A stretch of 43,993 nucleotides of DNA from NCBI GenBank assembly GCA_026770585.1, contig MU646555.1:377253-421245 (forward strand). The letters run 5' to 3'. A model generated the notes under the pieces. That model was not told the DNA's origin, ran no database searches, and worked only from the letters and a program-made list of their open reading frames with translations. Every line of letters begins with the position of its first letter. The first letter of the stretch is position 1. Positions 24,559-32,510 of the stretch are shown piece by piece. A program made the translations under genes and the position numbers. The stretch is from Baffinella frigidus. Taxonomy: Eukaryota > Cryptophyceae > Cryptomonadales > Baffinellaceae.

Positions 24559-26703
24559 TTAGTACGTCCCTGCGTGGCACACACAGGCGCCCAGACTACC
24601 AGACCCGCTAGACAGTGTCTCCTTATCGCTCGCACACGCCGTACACACAGCGCTTTGCGTGACCGCGAACGTGTTGACGGGACACGTGTCGCAACTGCCA
24701 ACCCCCGGGGCGGGTTCGACGGCCCCATTCGACACACAAGACGACGGCAACGTGTTAGCGCCTGTCGGTGTAACACAGTAGGGATATGAATTGTTTGCAA
24801 GACCGTCTGACGTCTGCACGGCCAACAGAAACCGCTGGTAGTAGGCGTCTGTATCTGTGACGCGTGTCAACGGTCCCTGTCCGAGTTCTGCGCGGATGCC
24901 ATTCACCACCACTTGCATCTCGGTGCTGCTAAGTGCCCGGTCCCAGGTATAAGACGAGTACACATAATGCCCACACAACTCCTCGATCTGACGTGCTGCC
25001 GTGACGTCATCAGGGCCATTGGTGGAACATGTGGTGACCCAATCCGTGTCGATGTCGTAACTACTTGGGCATTCGTACCGTCGAGCCCAACACACGGTGA
25101 ATGGGGTACCATCCTCTATGACGGGCCATGTCCACGTCATAGTACTACCAGCATAGAGCGACGTCACCGGGTTCGTTGCACCAAACCCAGACACCATAAG
25201 AGAAAGCGCCACGTCGTAAAGCCCGGGAGTCGTAATCCACACGTCGTATTCCCCGAGACCATAACGCACGTCGGGAACCCTCGCATTGTCAGCGATGTGG
25301 TGTGCAAATATGTTAATACTAATCGGAGGGTTGTTCCTAAGCAACGTCAAAAACACGTCGTTCTCTTGAGCTGTGTCACATATACACGCACCGGTGCCCA
25401 GCGCAAAGCTGCCAGCGGCACACGGAATGCATTCAGTGTTGCCTTCTGTTGCTACACCTGCCCCCATTGGGGTATATGTACCACCCGGACAGACCGTACA
25501 AAAGCTACTTCCAGCGACAGGCGCAAACGTGCCCGGTGGGCACGGCGTGCACTCCGCGAGCATGTCCCACGCATCAGAGAAACTGCCGGCTGGGCACTGT
25601 GCACACGTGGAGATGCGGTACCGTATCAGGATGATACCAGAGGCACCGTTGCCCGACATGCGGCCAGCGTCGCCGCCTCCGCCTACACCCCCGCCGCCAG
25701 TGTGAGGGCGCCCGTGTCGGAATACCGCATCGTTTGCACCACCATGAGACGCACCACCCATCTCGTGGTTCCTACCTGTTCCAGAACCCCCGCCCCCAAA
25801 GCCAAGGCCTGCTTCCACCATAAACATTCCACTGGCATCGTATCGGTCACCAAACCCATGAATGATTTTCCCTGGTCCGCCCACACTCCTCTGGACACTT
25901 TCTACGCAACTGATAGACATTGGGGGGTCGGTCGCAGCGCCACCCGCCCCACCACCACCCCCACATAACGCAAGCAGATAATTGGTCTCACCGCTCGTGA
26001 TACAAAATGCCCCGACGCATGCACCCCCACCTCGTCCACCGCCTATGTCATTGCCAGCCAACCAGGCACTTTGTTTTGCACACGCGTTACCACCCCCAGT
26101 CGCGCCGACGGTCCCAAGAGACGACGGTGTGAACCCATTACCAGCAATCGAACCACCCCCGCCCCCACCGAGGACCTCGGTATCGTCTCCGAACACCGAC
26201 GATGCACCTTTGTTTCCAAATTCGGCGGTAGTATCTGTAGAGGGGTTGAAAGACGACCCCTCCCCCCCTGCACCGACCCGTAGATGCACAACAGATCCTG
26301 GTGCCAAAACCCGGCCAGGGGAAAAGGCGACGTCTCCACCGCCACCAGAACCACCGCAACCCCACTGCTGCCCGCCACCGCCACCACCACCCCCGGCGAC
26401 GACGAGGGTGTCGACGGTCAGAGCGTTTACACCCATGACCCGAAATGAGTATGGTGTGTACACGGTGTTTATGTCCAGCACGTCAACTGTTACGAGTCCA
26501 GCGATTTGTCCAACGTTGCCATGTGTGAAATTATGCACTATGAACACAGCACCGGTATCATCTGTATAGGTATACGTGCTATACCCCGCACCCGAACCCC
26601 CGTTCAATGTCACTTCTATAGATGCGCGACAGAGTAGTGCAGTTGATACCAGATACACAAGAAATAAATTAAGTGCAGTGCAACCGAAACACCATCTTCC
26701 CAT
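24559..26703 (-). CDS. Gene B, 5' part: signal peptide, glycine-rich and lectin-like modules
   Basis: The product is 714 aa from ATG 26703 (MGRWCFG...), chosen because the TATA box at 26735-26746 is then about 35-43 nt upstream. An ATG at 26727 is also possible. A hydrophobic signal peptide covers residues 1 to about 30. Residues about 100-360 form a glycine-rich domain of the type seen in phage and viral tail-fibre proteins: VDTLVVAGGGG at the start, VHLRVGAGG and GGGGGGS blocks, and IILIRYR at the end. GCC2-type repeats follow (about 364-441), then a ConA/LamG-like domain with RALSSTEM-x-x-VV (about 445-634), and more Cys-rich repeats. The frame ends at TAA 24559 in the middle of a Cys-rich repeat where an aromatic residue is expected. 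It then continues in frame in the 3,078-codon part. This is a nonsense mutation, readthrough or sequence error. Confidence 0.8.
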   Translation of the reverse strand: MGRWCFGCTALNLFLVYLVSTALLCRASIEVTLNGGSGAGYSTYTYTDDTGAVFIVHNFTHGNVGQIAGLVTVDVLDINTVYTPYSFRVMGVNALTVDTLVVAGGGGGGGGQQWGCGGSGGGGDVAFSPGRVLAPGSVVHLRVGAGGEGSSFNPSTDTTAEFGNKGASSVFGDDTEVLGGGGGGSIAGNGFTPSSLGTVGATGGGNACAKQSAWLAGNDIGGGRGGGACVGAFCITSGETNYLLALCGGGGGAGGAATDPPMSISCVESVQRSVGGPGKIIHGFGDRYDASGMFMVEAGLGFGGGGSGTGRNHEMGGASHGGANDAVFRHGRPHTGGGGVGGGGDAGRMSGNGASGIILIRYRISTCAQCPAGSFSDAWDMLAECTPCPPGTFAPVAGSSFCTVCPGGTYTPMGAGVATEGNTECIPCAAGSFALGTGACICDTAQENDVFLTLLRNNPPISINIFAHHIADNARVPDVRYGLGEYDVWITTPGLYDVALSLMVSGFGATNPVTSLYAGSTMTWTWPVIEDGTPFTVCWARRYECPSSYDIDTDWVTTCSTNGPDDVTAARQIEELCGHYVYSSYTWDRALSSTEMQVVVNGIRAELGQGPLTRVTDTDAYYQRFLLAVQTSDGLANNSYPYCVTPTGANTLPSSCVSNGAVEPAPGVGSCDTCPVNTFAVTQSAVCTACASDKETLSSGSGSLGACVCHAGTY

Positions 26704-26734
26704 TGAGGCGTTTATGTATGACAGCATTAGAATT

Positions 26735-26746
26735 ACTTTATATACA
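26735..26746 (-). promoter_or_regulatory. TATA box of gene B
   Basis: TGTATATAAAGT on the minus strand lies about 35-43 nt upstream of ATG 26703 and 50-60 nt past the stop of gene A (26795). This matches the compact spacing seen at gene C. Confidence 0.6.
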
Positions 26747-26794
26747 ACCATACAACCGTAAGACCCGCATGGTACTAATGAACGCACCGAAAGG

Positions 26795-28501
26795 TTAGGA
26801 ATCGAGTGGGGTGCATAAACAACCCGGAGCACACCGCCCTACACAGCCAAACATAGCTGGCTCAGACCCTGCGACAGGATCTCGCCACCTACAGTCGCCG
26901 AGACTGGTAGACCCTGTATTTATGGTTATCATGCCGATTGGACACGATAAACACGACTGTCTACCGCTACCGGTGTTGTAGGTACCGAGAGGACACGCCG
27001 TACATACACCTCCCACAGCAGCGTATGTCCCTGCAACGCACGGTGCTCCCCACATGTTCAAACTGTGGAAGTTAAGCGTGCGTGGCGTGGTACCACACCC
27101 AGAAGATCTCAACCCGCTTACGATGAAACCATACCGGTTGTAATGGTCCGGTGCATCTGCTACAGACCAGATCTTGTCGACGTCGGTATTGTCGCCAGTG
27201 GCGGTATAATATTCACTGCCACAGTTGTTGCAGTCGATCAAATGCCAAAATTCCCCACCGGGAACTCTCGTGTTCCACCCCAATACGGCCCAAGCAAACG
27301 GCAGTTCTTGTGTGTACCCCATACCATCGGATCCAGGACGCCGTTGCATGAATTGGTATCGCTGTAGCCTGAACACGTCTGGTCCACTGAATATGACCCA
27401 CTCCCCGTTGTAGGGGCTACTACCCAACTGTTCCGTGTTCAAACCCGGCATTCTGGGGTTTTCATTACCAACCCCGTATCTACAGAATTGTGTGCTGTAC
27501 GAACCACTCTGCCATCTCGCACCTCCGGTCTCGGAAGCAGTCAACGCTCGATCCGGTTGAAAAAAAAGAAACGACGGTTTCTGTGCCACTGGATCGCTCG
27601 CGGTGTTGTCACGGCTGCTAAATTCCACCGTGTAAACGCCATTGCCATACGGAGCAGAACGTGCACAGAACCAATGCTTCTGTATTGGGCCCTTGTTGTT
27701 GATGTACTGTGGGTTGATATCCACACCCAAAGCGTATATCGGAGGATATCGGAATCCGCAATCTGTTGCAGACGGGGTTGGTATACCCCCGACGGCCATT
27801 GCTTCGTTCAAACGCTCGTTGTATTCCACGCGGTCTGGGACCGGGGATACCGTGTCCAAATAGGGTTCTCCAACGAGCCTGTCCGGTACACCCCCTAATT
27901 CCTTGCGTAGTGCTCCTGTCACGATTTTCATCTCTGTACCAGAGAGCGTCTGGTCCCACATATACAAGGCGTGAATGTTGAACCCGGCTCTCTGGTCTAT
28001 ACCACCCCAATTAATCGTCAGTTCACCTGGTGTGAAGGGGTTTGGTGTAGATCCACCTACAAACGATTGGTCGACCACAACACTGTCAGGTCCACTGCGA
28101 CCAGACGTCATACATTCAACCAGCCAATCCGTTTGTGAAGTCGCTACGAGCGATGGGTCCGCCTACGCCGTAGCAGAACGACGCACAGTCCCACGAGAAT
28201 CCCCATAGTGCCCAAAGAAACAGTCGTGGGTTTTACATCCCAAAACCGACGAAATTGTAGAACGGGGGTTTAACAGATCTTCGTGGTATCGGGTGGTCCA
28301 ACACAGAGTAAACACACTAGGCATGTAATCGAAAAACAAGATGCTGGTCTCATCAGTTACAAAGAGCGATGTCACGTCGGTGGCTGCGTTGTGAAGCCCT
28401 TTCTCTGTAACAACCTGGACAGACCCGTGAAATGCCCGAAAAAAATTAAGTTCGGAAAACTTCAACGCGAGATTGTTCATTGTCGTCGAACCGGGGGTCC
28501 C
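26795..28501 (-). pseudogene. Gene A segment: ConA-like, second discoidin-like and final Cys-rich repeats
   Basis: This is the same frame as the preceding segment, interrupted by TAG at 28163. The FTLCWTTRY block (before the TAG) and the MWDQTLSGTEMKIV block (after it) align with FTVCWARRY and TWDRALSSTEMQVV of gene B, showing a shared ConA/LamG-like domain that spans the stop. A second discoidin-like region follows (LGWNTRVPGGEFWHLID ... YRYGFIVSGL-like order), then two GCC2-type repeats, and the end at TAG or TGA near 26795, 50 nt before the TATA box of gene B. Confidence 0.65.
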
Positions 28502-30085
28502 CTAGACGCGACTCACCAACACTGCAAGTTTCGTATATTCTATGGTGTTTTCGAAGGAGTATGTATGCGTTACCCCGCTAGCACAAACATCTACAACCGT
28601 TACAATGGTCCACGCACCATCTTGAACAGCCCCGTAAGCCGTAAAAGAACATGGCATTGATAGTCCGTTTGGGTCGTCTTGTGTTGGTCCTCTGATGGTA
28701 ATACCATTGGGGGCGATTGGAACTGCGAGGTCGACCTGTATCCAGTCTCCTAGTGGAGCTACTGGAGCAGAGTCGAACGGGTTTTCGTTCCAATGTGCAA
28801 ACCACCCATTTCCGTGGTATTGTTCATATTTGAAAGATGAACCGGTACTCGCAAAAGCGGTTGGGACCACTGCCATCCACGGGTAAATGGGCACCCCCCA
28901 ACCGGCGATGGACGAACACGTTACGGTGATTCCATTGGCAGAAGCAGACCAAGGTGTAAGCGCACCTCCAAATAAAACGACTGTCCATGTCGGCTGGCTG
29001 GCTGCATCTACCCAGTATACAGTTCTTGCATCTCCAATCCAGGTCTGTTGCATCATGGATTGGCTGACAATGCGGTCTATGACGGTACCAGTGGAAGCGT
29101 CGTAATCGGCAAAGATGCTCACATGCGCCGGTCGTTTGAGTCGCAGCAAGTCTAAGAAATTCGCGTTCGGTTCAGTGGCCACCACCCCACCACATCTGCA
29201 GGCGTCTACGCTCACGGACTGTGTTGTATCGGTCGTCATACCATTTGGACATGCATAACAAGCGACCGGGCGCGTCCCCGGGTTGTAAGTCCCTTCTGCA
29301 CATGTCATACATGGCCACGTCGCAGCACCAACTTCACACGTATCAAGATCGAACCCCTGTCCAGCGGGGCACGCGTCTGGGTCGGGGTTGTTGCCACATA
29401 CACAATCATCCAGACTTGTCGCGTATTTGTCGACTGTTGCTGCATTCGCCGGACATGCCACACACTCAGTAGGTGTCATATACATCCCAGGCACTTCGCA
29501 GAAACAGTCATGGATACTGCCACCCCCGCCCGACTCGGTCGTTGCACCTAGTGGGCAATCCACACATATACGCTGGTCTTGTACCACGCCCGTTGAATAC
29601 ATACCGATAGGACACCCCGAGACGGTGCAATCAATTTCTGCGTCACTGCCCGACACCGAGAAGGTGTTGATTGGACACGCCGTGCATGTAACCCCGACAG
29701 TTGAATACGTATCAATCGCACATTGCGCACATGTTGCTGCCGACACACCAAACACACCGCTAACAACGGTTTCATAACCTGCCGAACAGGCTGTCAACAG
29801 GCATACAACTTCGTCTGATTTCATGTTATATCCAGTTAAACAGGAGCACGCATCTCCTATACCACTCGACGTCGAGTGCAATGGACACGGGATGCATTCC
29901 GTTCCGGCTTCGCTGTACATGCCCGGTTCACATGTGATACACACATCCTCTGACAACACCTGTGACATAACCCACCCCGCGTTGCATAAACACCGCGTAT
30001 TACCCACCCCGGTAGCGAACGAGTTCACAGGGCATGTCTTACATGCTACATTTCCAGTTGCGTCTCCCTCTTCCCCCGGCTGTAT
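28502..30085 (-). pseudogene. Gene A segment: Cys-rich repeats and discoidin-like domain
   Basis: This is the longest intact piece, about 525 codons after the frameshift. The frame is open further upstream to 30388 but with non-native composition there. About eight GCC2/GCC3-type repeats (C-x-x-CP-x-N/G) occupy the first 320 codons. A region beginning FLDLLRLKRPAHVSIFADY follows. A domain resembling the F5/8 type C (discoidin) fold comes next, with GDWIQVDLAVPI, ITIRGP and DGAWTIV. Discoidin domains bind carbohydrate or lipid. It ends at TAG 28502, after which the same frame continues. Confidence 0.7.
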
Positions 30086-30735
30086 GAATTCGCTGGGCAT
30101 GACGTACAGGCACCCGTCCCGCTTGCAAGTTTGAACTTCCCGTCTTGGCACTGAACACACGCGGACCCGTCCCGGTAGAACCCGGCGATACATGATATAC
30201 ACTGGTCCACAGAGGTTGACGCCGTACTCAACGTTGTTGTATAAGTCGGACAGTTTGTACAGCCGATGGTGTTGTCTACCACAGAGGAATATGTCCCAGT
30301 CGTGCACGCGGCGCAGGTTGGTGTTTCCTCTCCTGGGGTGAAAGTCCCTATCTGTACAAATCCTGCTGTGCATTGTGATGCAATACATGCACTGGCTCCA
30401 GCCGGACTAAACGTACCTGCTTCACATTGCGAGCACCCGTCTACCGATGATACCACGTTCTTGTACGTCCCTGCTGTGCACGCCGTGCAACCCGTGGTGC
30501 TTCCTTGATACCCTATGTTACACAGACAACCATCTATGGAACGCGCACCTCCTGTGAATGAAAGACTCCCGATGGTATATACCACGCTAGCTGCCGTATT
30601 GGCAGGACACGTAGTCCCTCTTGTCTGCCAGTACCAGCCTCCGGGAAAGTCTGGGTCTGTTATTTTCACAGGCGACCAGTAGGAATTAATCGGGACTTTA
30701 GTACCACATCTAACAGAGTTCATCATACTTCCGAT
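30046..30735 (-). pseudogene. Gene A segment: N-terminal Cys-rich repeats
   Basis: This segment runs from the TGA at 30736 to past the frameshift near 30082; the last codons before 30046 are out of frame. It contains a conserved block KITDPDFPGGW followed by GCC2/GCC3 repeats of the form GC-x-x-CTAGTYK and C-x-x-C-x-AGTFS. It is the part duplicated at 31145-31612. Confidence 0.7.
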
Positions 30736-31004
30736 TCAACCCTCTATGCATATACAAGAACCCATTTCACTGACACTATGGTACTGATTGGCCTGATAAA
30801 GGGTTGTTCCTAGCCGGGTTAGCATTTTGTGGTCATTGCCGTCACAGTCGTAACAAATACCAGATGATTTTAAATACTGTCCTCCGATGCATGATGATAC
30901 CGAGTCGACATGTCCCATGTACAACAGACATAGATATATGGCACATATGCTATATTTATTGCACATCAAGTATTGTTGTGATTGCGTAGGATGTAACCAT
31001 CTCC

Positions 31005-31012
31005 ATATATAC
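31005..31012 (-). promoter_or_regulatory. TATA box of gene A
   Basis: GTATATATGG on the minus strand lies about 40 nt upstream of ATG 30966. Confidence 0.5.
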
Positions 31013-31059
31013 ACAGAGACATATTACAATTGTAAAGACCCCCGCGGGGTTCGTGGTGG

Positions 31060-31144
31060 GTTCGGGAGAGGGACCCCGTTGCGTAGCAGCACCCCGTTAC
31101 GTCGCAACACCCCGTTGCGTAGCAACGGGTTCCGGGTTCCGGGT
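31060..31144. repeat. Hairpin-rich CCCCGTTGCG/CGCAACGGGG tract
   Basis: Three imperfect copies of ACCCCGTTGCGTAGCA lie in tandem and end in a perfect hairpin at 31111-31129 (CCCGTTGC-GTA-GCAACGGG). It separates gene A from its partial duplicate and shares the GTTGC-GTA-GCAAC core with 7829-7847. Confidence 0.7.
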
Positions 31145-31612
31145 ACATACACTGGCACCAGCCAGACTAAACGTACCGGCTTCGCATTGTATACACCCGT
31201 CTTCGGATGATGTAATGTTCTTATACGTCCCCGCAGTACACGGAGTGCAGCCCGTTGTGCTATTTCCCTGGTACCCTGGGTTACACAGACAACCAGCCAA
31301 AGACCGCGCACCAGCAGTGAAATAAAGAACACAATCTTTACACTGATGGCCCCATACTTCATAAACCTCGCTAGCTACCGAATTGCTAGGACATGCGGTC
31401 TCCCGTGTCTCCCAAAACCAACCGCCCGGAAAATCCGGGTCTGTTATTTTCAGATAAAACCAGTAGGAATTGACCGGGACTAAGTTGTTGCACCTAACAG
31501 TGTTCACCCTGCTTCCAATGAAACCCTCTCTGCATATACAAGAACCCAAGTCACTGGCATTGTGGTACTGATTGTCCTGATAAAGCGTGTTATCTATCCG
31601 TGTGAGCAGTGA
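31145..31612 (-). pseudogene. Truncated duplicate of the gene A 5' region
   Basis: This stretch translates to a fragment matching gene A codons around 30380-30850, for example TLYQ-NQYH, GSCIC-EG, KITDPDFPGGW and CTAGTYKN. It lacks the signal peptide and TATA box and stops abruptly at GASVC before the hairpin tract. The upstream edge falls at about 31612, where gene A homology ends and a WD40-like host sequence begins without a change of frame. The copy has diverged from gene A at many positions, so it is not an assembly duplicate. Confidence 0.75.
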
Positions 31613-31729
31613 GAAAACGATCGTCCGTACGGCTCCCGTGTGCCCGTCCGACGCGACGCTTCCTTCAACAGCGGCGCTGCGTGCGCCCGGGGCCACACAA
31701 TGCACCCGCTCCTCCCCCGTGCACGCATC
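31613..31729 (-). pseudogene. WD40-repeat exon fragment of a host gene, cut at the junction
   Basis: The minus-strand frame reads VASDGHTGAVRTIVFS, the classic start of a WD40 repeat (GH-x-G-x-V-x-x-V-x-FS), and stops being WD40-like exactly where gene A homology begins at about 31612. A plausible 3' splice site (CCCCAG) precedes it at 31730-31735. The frame is also open further upstream to about 31850, so the exon may be longer. Only half a WD40 blade is present; the strand that should follow the FS is missing. The rest of the host gene would lie beyond the left block, outside this window. The call rests on one short motif. Confidence 0.45.
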
Positions 31730-32254
31730 CTGGGGATCAGGGGAGGGACTTGAGGGCTCGGGGTTGATTTCGTCGAGGGTGCAACCGAGGGCTTGCGGGA
31801 GGGCGGGCGAACCCAGAGTTTGTACGAGCGTCCGAAATTTTCGCTGTCGCTCGCGACGGCGAGGGCAGAGCTCCCAGGGGATAGAGCCAATGTGCAGGAC
31901 CCAGGTCCCATTAATAGAGCTCTACGAGCGTATAGAAGTGTAGCAGGGGAATCTGCTCACAGGAGGCGGCGCGGAGCGCCGCGGCAGGCAGACTGACACA
32001 GGAAAGGGCAGGCAAATTTTCGGATGCAGCTCCGACCCGAATTCCCTTCTCTCGTGAGGAGGGAATTGGAGCCGTTAGCTGCCTTCCTTGTATTAATCAC
32101 GTTTCCCTTTTCTCACCTCATTTGACTTTGGTAAGTCAACTGCTTCGTCCAGGCGTCCTTAAGTTGATCTTTCTTAAGTATCCCAGGGGGTCCTGAGCCT
32201 TCCTTGCTACTCTCGGGAGGCTCATAACCTATCCATCTCATACTGGTCTCTCAC

Positions 32255-32420
32255 CCATTTCGCCTCTGATGTCGAGATGCAGTTTTTCATTTTCTATGTC
32301 CAGCACCCGCAACCTCCCGTCGAAGGAACCGACTGCAGCTAGCATATTGAGAAGGTGGGCTCTTTCGGGCAGACGGTCGCTCCACAGCACGATCGCTCGT
32401 GGTAACGACAGGTCATCAAA
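32255..32420 (-). CDS. Possible upstream WD40 exon of the same host gene
   Basis: The frame gives LPRAIVLWSDRLPE and then MLAAVGSFDGRLRVLDIENEKL. The latter fits the LA-x-GS-x-DG-x-x-R-x-x-D pattern of a WD40 blade. It ends at a good 5' splice site (ATGG then GTGAGA, donor at 32254-32251). Reading phase does not join directly to the exon at 31613-31729, so at least one more exon would lie between, perhaps at 31.8-32.1 kb. The 5' limit is not resolved. It is divergent from the hydrolase gene, whose ATG is only 90 bp away, so the two may share a promoter. Confidence 0.4.
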
Positions 32421-32510
32421 TCGATTTCGATCTTCGAAATTTTGGATTTGACCAGTTCGGTCAAATTCGAGTTGAAAAAAATACTTGGTGTCACAAGGAT
32501 CCCCGTCGCG

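Larger units (their letters stand above)
26795..30966 (-). pseudogene. Giant Cys-rich/lectin gene (gene A), broken by three stops and one frameshift
   Basis: One gene of about 1,391 codons can be followed from ATG 30966 to the stop at 26795. The start has a signal peptide (MCNKYSICAIYLCLLYMG, cut near VSS) and a TATATA box about 40 nt upstream. Four lesions interrupt it: in-frame TGA at 30736-30738, a single-base loss at the G5 run near 30082, in-frame TAG at 28502-28504, and in-frame TAG at 28163-28165. The total length fits exactly one missing base. Sequence on both sides of each lesion keeps the same domain pattern, so these are lesions and not gene borders. The partial copy at 31145-31612 has a Phe codon where the TGA stands. 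Gene A shares its lectin and Cys-rich modules with gene B, so the two are related. Readthrough cannot be excluded. Confidence 0.75.

Noticed and set aside
24913-25968. 351-codon plus-strand open frame opposite gene B
   Set aside because: It is a shadow of the Cys- and Gly-rich coding strand with an implausible composition (Thr/Arg/His/Pro) and no promoter.
15310-30966. Reassigned stop codons in the left block
   Set aside because: Intact genes in the same block end at TAA (8019), TAG (2211, 6307, 11720) and TGA (3099, 15310), and all three stops also appear as internal lesions, so no single reassignment explains them.
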